Positions 35,001 to 43,026 of a DNA stretch of 64,000 nt are shown in pieces. The position numbers and the translations under genes are program-made. The stretch comes from Branchiostoma floridae (Eukaryota; Chordata; Leptocardii; Amphioxiformes; Branchiostomatidae). Each line of letters opens with the position of its first letter. The first letter of the stretch is position 1. Below the pieces are notes generated by a model, which did no database searches, was not told where the DNA came from, and worked only from the letters and a program-made list of their open reading frames with translations. The stretch is from the NCBI RefSeq assembly GCF_000003815.2, contig NC_049987.1:11185303-11249302 (forward strand), given 5' to 3'.

Positions 35001-36931
35001 CTATTTTTTTGGGGGAAGCACCTGGGTAAAAAAGTTTCCTTCTAATAAAAATGTAAAAATGTATGAAATATGTTCTTCAGTCACTTGTACATCACAGCAG
35101 TTTGTACCTTCTCCCCTACTATCAAGGCTTACGAATTTTTCATCTCATTGACAAGGGTGATAAAAGAAGTTGACCTTCAACAAGACCTTATTATTCACTG
35201 ACAATTTATTTCTCACATACAAGTTTACGTAAAGGAAGTCCACCTTTCAAGGTTCCCCTATAGGAATTCCGTCATAGCTACACAACTTTGCACTTCCTTC
35301 TATGATATTGTTGTTGGCAAAATTCTTCTCAAGCCGATGACAAATCTTATACTATAGGTTCAAAATGTTGGTGTCACCTTGATGATGAATGTCGGACGAC
35401 TCGGACCATGACCAACTCGGCCCAGTCAACTCGGCCCATCTGCCGGGACAACTCGGACCATCCCCCCTAGACAGCTATTTAATTGATTTTTTTTCGAAAA
35501 TGTAATCCCCAACACTAGTTTTATATTTATGTACTCTAAAATGAGAAAACTGTAGGTTGGATTGATTGGATTGTGTAATTCATCGGAACTTTTCGGTGTT
35601 CCATGCGGCGCACATTAGGTCGTTGACCCCGAAATACGCAGCGTGTGCAGACAAATGGATATGTGTGAGGCGCTTCTAATACACTTTATCATTACTTGCT
35701 CTTCGCAATAGCCTTAGACAAATAAGATGTGGGCATTGATCATTCTTGTTGAAGATTAATTGCTGATTAAGAATTTTTTTCTCAAGCCGACTTTGTTTTA
35801 ACATCGCGGTTTTTATATCGCCGGCGCCCGCGGCACATATGACCAGGAAACTTCTGACGTTCTGTACTGTGGGACGTTCTAATAGTAGCAGCTGGTGACA
35901 ATCTTTATAACACTAGTACAAATGTACCAAGAAATGTGAAATTAACTTTTTTTTTCAAAAGATAAGTAATTTTGGTCCGACTGGTACATGGGGGTGGTCC
36001 GACTTGACCAGGGGGGTGGTCCGAGTTGACCAGATTTTCAATGGGCCGAGTTAGTAATGGTCCGAGTCGTCCTGATTCCCTTGATGATCAAGCATGGAAA
36101 AGCATACCAACATAACAGAGAATTTTTCCAAACATAAAGGTCAATGACAAATAGATACACAAATATGTTTATGTACACAGCACTACTATTCTTCTACTTA
36201 TAATTTAAGAATACACAAATTATGTAGAAGTATATACTTCAACCTTCATACAAATTCTAATTCATATACAGGCATGGCATAGCACAAACATCATGTATAA
36301 AATATTATCTCACACGATAAATACCATATAATGGATAAAAGATATACTAAACACCAAATCATAAATCAATCAAAATTACAATTCACGATACCACTAGTAC
36401 TTAGCTCCAGAGTCTCTTCAAGAGTCAGCTTATCATAAAATATTTATGTGATTATTACTAACACCACAAGATTTTCCTCCGAGTGTCCCCACATTGAATA
36501 AGATCGGTGCTTGCAGATACCTTCGTGACAAGAAAACGAACTATGCGAATCGAAATCATGCTCAGAAATCATTTATTTTCCCCGACCATACTAAATCTTA
36601 TCAAAATTATTTGTATACACGTGGTTTACTCAAGCGGTTTTCCTAACCATTTTTACTGTGATCTTAGAAACTCAAACACTCCTCAAACTTGCAAATTCTG
36701 TGACATCTTTCGAATATCACAATGCGTTGCGTATGTTCATAATTGATTGGCATTTCGGCCACTTCGGTAAACTAAAAACGACGCATTGGAAAATTTCCAT
36801 ATATCTGACGCCACGCCGGGGGCCACATGAGGAAAACGCCTCCATGTTCTTTATTCCCCCGGCCCGACCTGTCGCACTTCCCCGCGACTTACCTCGTTAT
36901 TGAAGGACCGTACGGCCTCCATCCCGGCCAT
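6195..36931 (-). CDS. SCAF8: SR-related CTD-associated factor (SCAF4/SCAF8 orthologue), 18 coding exons
   Basis: SCAF4/8 proteins bind the phosphorylated RNA polymerase II tail and the nascent RNA in the nucleus and prevent early polyadenylation. Exons, in order: 36893-36931, 18273-18356, 17857-17901, 17582-17743, 15578-15692, 15303-15329, 14859-14989, 14104-14175, 13132-13212, 12659-12774, 12119-12305, 11401-11619, 10773-10951, 10296-10555, 9925-10025, 9548-9661, 8973-9144, 6195-8728. They sum to 4,638 bases (1,545 residues) with consistent phases. Residues 1-148 form the CTD-interacting domain (MEAVRSFNNE, CKPPISRAKM, FYKHVVQSVEKFIQK, VRVLNLWQKN). A Gln/Pro-rich stretch and an Arg-Ser/Arg-Glu region follow (exon 10296-10555). 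The RRM lies near 574-650, with RNP2 LWVGHL and RNP1 RGCAYVCY, then KQYWDDHAGTTYLPWEKL as in vertebrate SCAFs. The last exon encodes Met/Pro/Gly-rich, Arg/Asp-rich and acidic low-complexity tails. Vertebrates have two paralogues; which symbol fits a pre-duplication gene is arbitrary. The protein is longer than human SCAF8 (about 1,270). Confidence 0.93.
9213..9395. repeat. Interspersed repeat, family 2 copy A (intronic)
   Basis: This stretch in a SCAF intron matches 53148-53313 over most of its length. Shared blocks include gcgggacaaaagacttttcg, ctaactgccatggaaaaa and cgaaagtttctgcatttaca. The two ends are loosely inverted (tcgcggtggttt and aaaccaccacgaaa), which suggests an old MITE. No coding capacity is seen. 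Confidence 0.65.
11776..11926. repeat. Intronic direct duplication, copy A (partner at 12885-13024)
   Basis: About 145 bases starting at gtatgtgtgaagatttgtg are repeated about 1.1 kb away with more than 90% identity by eye. The shared core includes gacaccacagcgatgagtaa and cacacagttggaagt. Both copies lie in introns of SCAF in the same orientation, flanking the exon 12119-12305. They are either two insertions of one short element or a local duplication. Confidence 0.7.
12885..13024. repeat. Intronic direct duplication, copy B
   Basis: This is the second copy of the repeat at 11776-11926, in the same orientation. It ends in ccttggtagatgtgc followed by a run of A, whereas copy A continues with agattgaac. 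The A-run after the conserved part would fit a short retroposed element, but no tRNA-like promoter boxes are clear. Confidence 0.65.
14521..14572. repeat. 52-bp near-perfect palindrome
   Basis: The sequence runs from catgtcaaag through gagagatctctc to gtttgacatg. The two arms, about 25 bases each, pair almost without loop around the agatct centre. It lies in a SCAF intron. It may be a remnant of a very short foldback element; no flanking duplication is evident. Confidence 0.75.
15840..17035. repeat. Interspersed repeat family 3 with a ~246-bp tandem core carrying octamer motifs
   Basis: The phrase attatgcaaattag starts at 15844, 16081, 16327 and 16573, giving a period of about 246 bases. Each unit holds paired forward ATGCAAAT and reverse ATTTGCAT-like motifs about 10 bases apart, which makes small hairpins. 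A second pair with atgcaaatgag lies about half a period away. Beyond the tandem core, 16620-17035 contains phrases (cctgcagttcc, gctagggggcc, gacccctacccac) that recur at 19260-20040, 24230-24870 and 31860-32150. The family is therefore interspersed. It sits in the SCAF intron between exons 17582-17743 and 15578-15692. I see no transposase or RT in it. Confidence 0.75.
18625..18981. mobile_element. Foldback DNA element with CAGGGC ends and 5-bp target duplication
   Basis: The left end cagggctcgaaat and the right end atttcaagccctg are terminal inverted repeats. The element is flanked on both sides by tatag (18620-18624 and 18982-18986), a 5-bp target-site duplication. Inside, the palindrome-containing phrase gtgcaccca recurs about eight times near both ends. 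It has no coding capacity. CAGGG ends are shared with the larger element at 29700-31824. Confidence 0.8.
19260..20040. repeat. Interspersed repeat family 3, second copy, ending in a CA microsatellite
   Basis: This copy contains attatgcaaattag at about 19417, the paired atttgcat motifs, and the same downstream phrases as 16620-17035 (ctcctgcagttcc, aagctgctaggg, aacccctacccac, ccaattatcat). A CA/CACA run at about 19964-20015 follows, where other copies show shorter cacaca stretches. The shared order of blocks supports a single repeat family. Confidence 0.7.
20172..20409. mobile_element. Small foldback element (MITE-like)
   Basis: The left segment cagggtttgaaattcatg with gttgccaa is mirrored by the right segment ttgccaatgg with tatttcaaaccta. 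Terminal inverted repeats of about 15 bp enclose roughly 210 bases without coding capacity. The ends resemble those at 18625-18981 (gggctcgaaat). No clear target duplication was found. Confidence 0.55.
20608..20735 (+). mobile_element. tRNA-derived SINE (5' part)
   Basis: A pol III promoter-like box A (gtggcgcaatcgg, about 20616) and box B (ggtcctgagttcaaacccc, about 20654) lie about 35 bases apart, as in a tRNA gene. The cloverleaf is degenerate, and a non-tRNA tail (cctcgggaaaggcactttac) follows. This is typical of a tRNA-derived SINE rather than a functional tRNA. It lies in the SCAF first intron, opposite to SCAF transcription. Confidence 0.7.
22498..22833. mobile_element. MITE with gttggacaa / ttgtccaac ends
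   Basis: The left end agagttggacaagtc and the right end attgtccaaccctag are inverted repeats. Inside, cgggcaagt-like and gcccgat-like phrases are again arranged symmetrically near both ends. There is no coding capacity. The exact boundary and target duplication are uncertain. Confidence 0.65.
23990..24075 (-). mobile_element. LINE 3'-end remnant with (GATA)n tail
   Basis: A short gatagatagata run is followed by tttattgcacaacaattg at 24013-24030. The same 18 bases occur at 30435-30452, next to a LINE reverse-transcriptase C-terminus. This suggests a minus-strand non-LTR element whose 3' end carries a tetranucleotide tail. Almost nothing of the coding part remains here. Confidence 0.55.
24230..24870. 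repeat. Interspersed repeat family 3, third copy (degraded)
   Basis: Octamer-containing phrases recur (agattatgcaaatc near 24354, taattatgcaaatt near 24476). They are followed by aatccgtcgat, cccctgcagttcc and taccaccc, in the order seen at 16080-16800. The identity is lower than in the first copy. Confidence 0.65.
25750..25975 (-). pseudogene. Decayed LINE reverse-transcriptase fragment
   Basis: On the minus strand one frame reads VPQGDPLALFLFRCYISD, matching the RT block VPQGSxLxPLLFxxYIxD. A different frame about 75 bases further reads LTFADDIALLENS, matching the catalytic FADD block. The two blocks are in the expected order but separated by a frameshift, so the copy is dead. RT converts element RNA to DNA at the insertion site. 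It is a short internal piece with no visible ends. Confidence 0.65.
25992..26044. repeat. Tandem duplicate of a palindromic GC-rich 19-mer
   Basis: The motif cccgcctacaggaggcgga occurs twice, about 27 bases apart. Each copy is itself an inverted repeat (ccgcct / aggcgg) around a short loop. A nearby ggggcggagc adds another GC-box-like site. The stretch stands out in an AT-rich intron and could act as a promoter or be a repeat remnant. Confidence 0.6.
26261..29040 (+). other. Possible nested transcript inside the SCAF first intron
   Basis: Three candidate exons lie in order: 26261-26327 (acceptor cctaattcag, donor gtgagt), 28145-28261 (strong pyrimidine tract then ttaag, donor gtctgt) and 28643 to about 29040 (acceptor tttctttcag, AATAAA at 28990 and 29022). 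The phases join into one Arg-rich open frame across the first two exons (for example RRARAEARWRKQRKR and RRRMFKQLAWIT). It stops soon after entering the third. The first exon is open upstream, so more 5' exons would be needed. I recognise no family. It could be a lncRNA or chance splice-like sites around the minisatellite. Confidence 0.25.
26455..28042. repeat. Minisatellite, ~72-bp unit, about 22 copies
   Basis: The unit can be read as aatgtctttgtgtcaagtca, then aactcgagaggatagaaa, then aaacctttgttctttgtagc, then tgtcgggacgga. Copies start about every 70-74 bases from 26455 to about 28000, mostly 90% or more alike by eye. Two truncated units near 27690 and 27870, each with the insertion aggaaattagctaaa, form a higher-order block repeated about 185 bases apart. 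Frames open across the array are a by-product of unit length. Each unit carries aacaaag on the minus strand, a SOX/TCF-like core. Confidence 0.92.
29700..31824. mobile_element. Composite DNA element with CAGGG..CCCTG ends
   Basis: The left end cagggg-ttttt and the right end aaaaaaa-gccctg are inverted. Both flanks carry attgt, a possible 5-bp target duplication. GC-rich subterminal blocks (ggagcggagcgaccaag, ggggcgcggcgcccccg) differ from the AT-rich interior. No transposase is visible. A LINE fragment sits inside, so this is a non-autonomous element carrying a nested insertion. Confidence 0.6.
30435..31012 (-). pseudogene. Non-LTR retrotransposon 3' end (RT C-terminal region)
   Basis: The 151-residue minus-strand frame 30557-31012 contains LRIGCHKLNIETGRF, then CPFCPELIEDEYHFMVVCPK. 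This is the C-x2-C ... EDExHF ... C pattern found at the C-terminus of many LINE reverse transcriptases. The RT core is missing upstream, so the copy is 5'-truncated. Downstream, tttattgcacaacaattg (30435-30452) matches the tail at 24013-24030 and probably marks the 3' end of the family. It lies within the element 29700-31824. Confidence 0.75.
31860..32150. repeat. Interspersed repeat family 3, 3' portion
   Basis: Phrases such as gaccttgacctctcgacacc, caattatcataaagatcta and tctcaagccatgattgtcca follow the same order as the end of the copy at 19260-20040. The octamer core is absent, so this is a fragment. Confidence 0.55.
32554..32687. repeat. Tandem duplication of 67 bp
   Basis: The block ggtcaagaggttaacttcag to tttttgctttctactatct occurs twice directly in tandem, at 32554-32620 and 32621-32687, with two mismatches. 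The high identity points to a recent duplication. Confidence 0.9.
32890..33220. mobile_element. MITE family 4, copy A (degraded)
   Basis: The right part matches the right part of 34038-34779: gaaacagataaaaccattcc and gtgtcatgcatgaggcc correspond to the end of that element. The internal phrases aaaacggattcatgccactt and gtttacatgacagtttgcc also match. The left boundary is not clear. Confidence 0.5.
34038..34779. mobile_element. MITE family 4, copy B, with ~45-bp terminal inverted repeats
   Basis: The left end runs ggccctgttcatgaagc and then gaaacggttctatcggttag. The right end in reverse runs ggtcccgtgcatgatgc and then gaaacggttctatcggttag, which is near identical. The 740-bp interior contains further gaaacggtt/aaccgtttc motifs in both orientations but no transposase. 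It is a non-autonomous DNA transposon. Confidence 0.82.
35387..36078. mobile_element. Non-autonomous DNA transposon with 10-bp target duplication
   Basis: The ends gaatgtcggacgactcggac and, in reverse, gaatcaggacgactcggac form terminal inverted repeats. Direct copies of ccttgatgat flank the element (35377-35386 and 36079-36088). Subterminal motifs of the type aactcggaccat/aactcggccca recur several times at both ends. The 9-10 bp duplication is reminiscent of Mutator-like elements, but no transposase is present to prove it. Confidence 0.85.
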
Positions 36932-37875
36932 GGCTGCTCCCTGTGTCTTCTAGAACTTGAAAGTGTCTTCAGATATTCGGAATCCTTTGTACTTTTGATG
37001 AAATCTTCAGATTTGTCGAGAAAAGCCGGGACAGAATTGGACGATCAGGGGACCCAACATGGCGCGAAGTCCATATCCCATAATACTATAGCAATGAGAA
37101 GTTAGCTGGCCACTGATTGGTTGCTTTTGTTTCAACGCAATGCTACTTGATCGCTATTTTTCTTCATTTGAAGGGTATACATGGTATATCTTGACTTTTC
37201 AACATATTTGATATTGGCTATGTAACGGTTTAATCGGAGCAATGTTACACAAGTTAGTAGGAATTAGAAAATACTGTGAAAAATTTTAGAACACTCAGTC
37301 AGCCGTCAACCAATAACATGAGATCTTACAAATCCAACCTACACCCAATTTGACCCACAATGCATTGCTAAAGGTCACAGAGGTCATACAATGCGGAAGT
37401 GATAGTTTGGGAAGGGATGCATGTTTTGCAGGTGCAGTGGAAGCTACAGGTGTTTAGCTGCAGGTGCCGTGACGTATGCTGCTCAGCAGCTGCAGGTGCA
37501 GTTGGATGTAGTGCCCTTCTCATATGGTGTAGATGGTGATTCTAACTCGTCAGCAGCTTCAAACGCTCCGCCAAGAACCCGCATCCGGGAGAGGACAGTC
37601 GCAAACAAAGTGGCCAAGAAGTGTAAACATACTCCGCTCCGTGGTGGATAAAGCTTAAAGTTAAACGTATAGGTTAAAGCTCCTTGGTTAAAGCTGAGAC
37701 AGGTAGCTTCAAAATAATTCATGTCGTCATTTATCTTTGGTTAGAATGAAATATAGAATGTCAATCTGCTGCACGTACAATTCAAGAAAAGGGGCGTATG
37801 CGATTGACGCGTTTTCCTGAAGCAGCTGGACCCGTCGACCCATCTGTTCGGTACATATTTATTTCTAAGACTACC
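36932..37875. promoter_or_regulatory. Shared 5' region between SCAF (-) and MANEA (+)
   Basis: The two start codons face away from each other, 944 bases apart, so this segment must contain both promoters and 5' UTRs. It is GC-richer near both ends. A frame at 37421-37651 could be 5' UTR or chance. Exact start sites are not visible and no TATA box is obvious. Confidence 0.5.
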
Positions 37876-40145
37876 ATGACATTCCGTGCGTTGTGGAGAT
37901 CGGAGAAGCTTCTTGTGGGAATCATCCTGGTATGTTTCCTGGGCAGCTGCTTGTTTTCGGTGTACAGCCTGTCCCAGTCTGACAACTCCCTCGACCAGGT
38001 AATCGGTCCATTCGCACTGCCAAAAGTGGACTTGAAGAAGAGATTGGCACAACACAGACTACACAGAACTGCTCTGCCTAAAGTATTACTCGAAGACAAC
38101 AAAACTGTCAAGAGCCCGGGGATAAGTGAAGAAAAGCATCCAGTCTTTCTCCCGCATGTTGGTCTTGTAGCAGACAGCCAACAGCAGAAACAATACGAGG
38201 ATGTCCAAGAGATTGTTGAAGCTGACTCCAATTCCAAACAGGATTTTGTGCCTCGTGTTGGAATCAATCCTGGTCAAAGTAACAATGACAAAGTAGATAT
38301 TCCTGCAGCATTTGGAGAGAAGGATTTTGCTCCACCAAATTACAACCTGCATGTTTTCTACTACCCATGGTATGGCAACCCTGAACATAACGGGAAATAC
38401 CTGCACTGGAACCACAACCTTATTCCACATTGGAGCAAACAGGAGGCAAAGAAATGGCCGACAGGAAGACACGAACCCCCAAATGATGTAGGAGCAAACT
38501 TCTACCCCAGCCTGGGAGCGTACAGCTCCTCAGATCCTGCTGTTATTGAACATCATATGCAGCAGATGAGATATGCAGGAATAGGTGAGTTTATGGGTCC
38601 CAAAACTGAGGCAACCAAATACAATTCAATGTCTACAACTGGGTTTAAGAAAAAAATGGAGATTTACTTCCGGATGTTTTGAGTGACATCCATTAGTCTT
38701 CTTCAGCATCACTAGAATGAATTGGCAGAACAATTGATGGATGTCACTCAAAATGTCCAGAAGTAAATCTCTGTTGGTGTTTTTTATCCAGTTGTAGAGA
38801 TTGAATTGTATTTGAATATTGTTTAGCAAACCCTCACAAACGAGGCAACCGATAGTTCTATCTATGACATAGAAGGCTATTCATTAATATTCATGAAAAT
38901 TGAGTTTTATGTTATTCTCAATCACTACCTGTACGCAGACCCCACTGATAGTCAGACAGGAATTTGTCCAATACTTGTGGCAACAGATGATATTTTCAGT
39001 GTACGGAATCTGTCTGTTGCAGGAGTCTTTGCAGTATCATGGTACCCTCCAGAGCAGGCAGATAATGAGGGCCAGCCCAGTGACTCTCTCATCCCAGCCC
39101 TACTGGATGCTGCACAGAAATACAGCCTAAAGGTTTGCTGACAACAACCTGTCTCTCATAATATGGGCTCATATATTAGCAGTATTGAGATAAGTTCTGA
39201 AAGTACTGGCTTTATACCTCATCAACTAGTCTACTTTATATTCTGAATAAAGCAAACTGACATGTATAATAAGACTGCATAGATTGGCTATGGCCAAATA
39301 CATTTTGCGAGAGTGATCAGTACATGCAAAATGGTTCTGATTTTTTATTTTTTTTATCATTCCTAACCCTACTCAGAGTACGCTTCTGAAGTCAAAACCA
39401 TTACTTCCTTAGGCATGATACAAGTCTGTTTCTGTTTTTGTCCTCCCAGGTTGCCTTTCACATTGAACCTTATGAGGGCAGGACAGACTGGAGCCTACAG
39501 CATTCCGTGAGGTACATTGTTGATACATACGGAGCTCACCCTGCCTTCTACCGCCATACCAGAAATGGCAAGAACCTCCCACTGTTCTACATATATGACT
39601 CTTATAATCTCCCTGCCAAGGACTGGAAAAATCTTCTCTCGCCTTCTGGCTCACACACTATCAGGAACACAGCCTATGATGCCATTTTCCTGGGCCTCCT
39701 GGTCGAAATGAAACACAAGAATGAGATTGTCCAGGGTGGGTTCGATGGATTTTACACATACTTTGCCACAAACGGATTCACATATGGCTCTTCCTTCACG
39801 AACTGGAAAACACTCAAGCAGTTTGCGAACCAAAATAAAATCATGTTCATACCCAGCATCGGACCTGGCTATGTTGATACCAGGGTGCGCCCATGGAATG
39901 AAAGGAACACTAGAAAGCGGCTCAATGGGAAATACTACAATGATGCATTCCAGGCAGCTTTTGATGTTAATCCGGAGATCATTTCGGTGACTTCTTTTAA
40001 TGAGTGGCATGAAGGGACCCAGGTTGAGATGGCTATGCCCAAGAAGGTAGGGGAATACACCTACAATGACTACACACCAAACTCTCCTGAGTTCTACCTC
40101 AAGCTGACTAGGAACTGGAGTGAGAAATTTAGAAATCTCCACTAA
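37876..40145 (+). CDS. MANEA: Glycoprotein endo-alpha-1,2-mannosidase (GH99), MANEA
   Basis: MANEA cleaves the internal Glc-alpha-1,3-Man unit from N-glycans in the Golgi, bypassing ER glucosidases. Exons are 37876-38584, 39023-39132 and 39450-40145; the phases close to 504 residues (human about 460). The start at 37876 gives a short basic tail (MTFRALWRSEK) and one membrane anchor (LLVGIILVCFLGSCLFSVYS), the usual type II Golgi layout. An in-frame ATG at 37798 would add 26 residues. After a stem of about 120 residues the GH99 domain starts at LHVFYYPWYGNPEHNGKY. VSWYPPEQAD, HIEPYEGR, YTYFATNGFTYGSS and FIPSIGPGY follow. SFNEWHEGTQ contains the two Glu at the spacing of the human catalytic pair (E404/E407). 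The gene is divergent from SCAF and convergent with NDUFAF4. A foldback element lies in intron 1. Confidence 0.95.
38616..38814. mobile_element. Foldback element in MANEA intron 1
   Basis: Left and right arms of about 75 bases mirror each other. The left arm begins caaatacaattcaatgtcta and contains gagatttacttc and gagtgacatcca. The right arm has tggatgtcactc, gaagtaaatctc and attgaattgtatttg. The 50-bp centre is unpaired. It begins about 30 bases after the exon 1 donor. No coding capacity. Confidence 0.85.
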
Positions 40146-41540
40146 CAGAAAAGGCTACTAGTAGACGTAGAATATTTCTCATACACTGATGCGTTTACTG
40201 TTCCTGTAGACAAACTAAGCAATCATGGTATCTATATACAGAACTGACTTCAAGGTTGAGTGTATGTTTAATGATTCATTAAATTTGGTCTTCACAGATT
40301 TTTCTAAATATGTTACCTTTGATGATTGAATGCTTAGTATCTAAGATTTGTGCCAATAATTACAATGTAACTTTATAAATTGGTCAGAATCTGACAATAT
40401 GATATAATTCTGAACTGGTGCAATAATTTTGGCTATATAATTTTTCAGTTGGAGAAGTCATTACTTTGCAGGTAAAGCTGCTATAGCTACTTGCAGGTGC
40501 TTTGTTTTTCCTTTTTTAAATTCCAGTTTTTCACGTTATCATTGAAGCTTTGAAAGCAATATATACCAGTTCATGTATACAGCTGAGTTTCTTTACCTTT
40601 GTAAGGTTAGTATTTTGTTATGATTCTTGAAGGTTTAGAAATACATAGTTGGCTTTTGGTTGGACTTCAAGCATATTTGTTTATGTAGAAGGCATGCAAT
40701 ACGGAGCAAATGTTGTTATACTTAAGTTATAGAGAAGGCCAAAGAATTGATTAAGTTTATGCAATGATTTCTAAAAGTTACTTCTTCTTCTTTTGGTAGG
40801 GCTGCCAACCTCATCTTTTTGAGGACTCTGCAGCCGTAAGATTCTGCAGTACTTTTGAAAGAAAGTTGAGTAACTCAATTAGCCATTGCCAACCATGACA
40901 GTTGTATAGGTTCTGAATAGACACATTTATTGTTGGTACTTAATACAATGTACATAAACATTTTTGTACTCCACTGATTCATACCTTTTCTTTTCTGCAC
41001 TTGTTTCACATTATAGTATTTTTCCTGATAGATCTCAGAGCCAAGACTAGAAAGCAGTACATATACAAATGTATACTACTGGAAATAAATACACCTTGTC
41101 ACTATAAGTATTAGCCTTTTATCAACAAATTCACTTTTTGGCTAAGTTGTTGCAAATTTGATCTTTGCACTTCCTGAACATATTCTGAACAAGTAAAATG
41201 TATGTTTAACCAAGACACAAGACCAGAATCACTTTTTGTAAGATGTTACACTTTTCAATGACAGGCTTTAAAAAGGTATGTATACCAGACCTGTAAACAA
41301 AAACAGTTGTGTACTGGTAAATGTGGTAATCAATTATAAGTTGAAAGTTAAAGGTGGTCGTACTCTATCCTTTGACAACATATTCAGTTGAAATGTACAT
41401 ATACACCACATTCATATTGTAAACCCAGAGAACAATTCAATACTCTATCATTTTGCAGCAATTTATCATTACTGCATTTGTGAAAAGTACAGATCATTTA
41501 ATATGCTGAAACTAAGCATACATGTATACTTCTTTTGAAC
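40146..41540. other. 3' region between convergent MANEA and NDUFAF4
   Basis: This is AT-rich, with no open frame of note. It probably contains the MANEA 3' UTR; aataaa occurs near 41085 on the plus strand. I see no RNA gene or mobile element. Confidence 0.5.
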
Positions 41541-41546
41541 TTTATT
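41541..41546 (-). terminator. Candidate poly(A) signal of NDUFAF4
   Basis: The plus-strand tttatt reads AATAAA on the minus strand, 115 bases after the NDUFAF4 stop at 41661-41663. It is the nearest canonical signal. Confidence 0.6.
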
Positions 41547-41660
41547 TGCAGTCGACAAAGATACATTTCTACAACAATCAACCAATCAATCAATCATCAA
41601 CATACTAAGTCAGACAGAAAGCTACAGTCCCATTCAAATTTTTCCTGGGTAGACATGCCT

Positions 41661-43026
41661 TCAAGGCGCAGCCTTTGTACCAGGGTTGATTTGTTTTCTA
41701 ATCTCCTCTGGTATCTGTCCAATTGCTCTGATCTCAAATGTTTTGAAGTAAGTCAAGAGTCCCTGGGCATGTTCAAGCTCCAGACTGAAGTCCTGAGACA
41801 CTTTCTCCGCTGTCCACTCTTCTGGGTCCTTCTTGTGTCTTACAAGTACCTCTAAAATCTGGTAAACAGTCATCTTCCCTGGAAAGCAATTACAAAATGT
41901 ATAGCACAAAAAGTCTGTAGAAGATGGAATCCAGTTGTATAGAATGTGCAATGTTTTAATCCACCTGGACCATTAAACAATACACCATTCAAATTTCTTA
42001 ATAAAATGTTATCAACACGTTGGAACTTTGATCATTGATTGTACACTACAAAAGTGAATAACAAAGTCCTAGTGAACCCACCTTCTGTAACTACCTTGAC
42101 ATCCAGTGTATCACCTGAAGTAACTTGTTTTGTACTGGATGACGTCTGACTGGAATCTGGAAGAGCTTCTGTTCTATCGCCTTCAGTGGTCTGAGAGCAC
42201 ATGAAAACAAGAAGGTAAAACACACTATTAGTTTTACACAAAAAACACAATGTGTCAAGTCTATTGCCTTTGCTCTACTAGATTTTCTGTCTACTAGTAG
42301 AAGTACAATGTTGTTTGTATGTGCTTCACTTTCTGCTGTGTAATGTCTGTATATTCTGCAAGAGGACTCTTGCCAATTAAGATATTCTCCAATTAAGGCC
42401 ATAAGGGGGTTGCTGAAGATGTCAGCTTACCTTGGGTACTGGGTCATGTGACTCAACCCTGACTTGCTTGAGGAAATCATCTAGTCTGACATCTTTGGTC
42501 TGCTGCTGTTTTACAATTTCTGGATGGACTGAAAGGAAAAGGAACACTCAGTATTGCATCTGCAGCTCGAATCTTCAATGGACAAACATTACATGTAGTT
42601 GGTCATTTGTAGCAGCCATATCAGTTACCCAGGCCACCATGAAGGTTCATCTGCAATGTGTACTACATCTGCTACTACACATTTCTGTAGAGCACAAGAT
42701 GTTACGTGATGAATAGTGGACAGTTATGAAATCAAATTCATTTTTTACAAATACATGTAACATTGTAACTGAGGCCGACAGTAGCCTTTGTGATGACATA
42801 ATTTCTAACACATTGGAATTACAGGAATGCATTTGGCACTCAACAATAAATTTGCAATAGTATACACACGTTTCTGTACTCTTGCTATCTCTTCCTTGGT
42901 GCTAGGGTATTGCGGCGCGGGTTTAGGTTTGTCCACATCAATAAGTCGGTGTGCCCTGGCTTCCACGTTCAAGTTCTTCATCGGTCTCAACCCTGCCTTG
43001 GGTACCTTGCTTATCTTAGACCCCAT
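41661..43026 (-). CDS. NDUFAF4: NADH dehydrogenase (complex I) assembly factor 4
   Basis: NDUFAF4 is a small mitochondrial matrix-side factor for early assembly of respiratory complex I. Exons are 42870-43026, 42431-42528, 42082-42190 and 41661-41878; the phases close to 193 residues (human 175). The N-terminus MGSKISKVPK keeps the Gly at position 2 that allows myristoylation in this family (human MGALVIRG). QYPSTKEEIARVQKLHPEI matches the human segment with SLYPEV. DVRLDDFLKQVRVESHDPV matches the block containing LLSFLKDVYVDSKDPV. The C-terminal block MTVYQILEVLVRHKKDPEEW, then TAEKVSQDFSLE and LLTYFKTFEI, is the best conserved. The third exon is Ser/Thr-rich and variable. Donor choice for the first exon (after AAAC at 42870) was set by phase and similarity. 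The gene is divergent from PGGHG; human MANEA and NDUFAF4 are also both on 6q16. Confidence 0.93.

Larger units (their letters stand above)
18357..36892 (-). other. SCAF first intron, 18.5 kb, repeat-rich
   Basis: This intron separates the 13-codon first coding exon from the rest of SCAF. It is longer than all other SCAF introns together and holds most of the mobile DNA in the window. The individual repeats are listed separately. Stretches with nothing recognisable to me are about 21000-22490, 22840-23990, 29040-29690, 33230-34030, 34790-35370 and 36090-36880; these are AT-rich and show no coding or RNA signature. Confidence 0.8.

Noticed and set aside
37421-37651. 76-residue frame between SCAF and MANEA
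   Set aside because: It has no family similarity I recognise and no splice link to MANEA in frame; more likely 5' UTR or intergenic.
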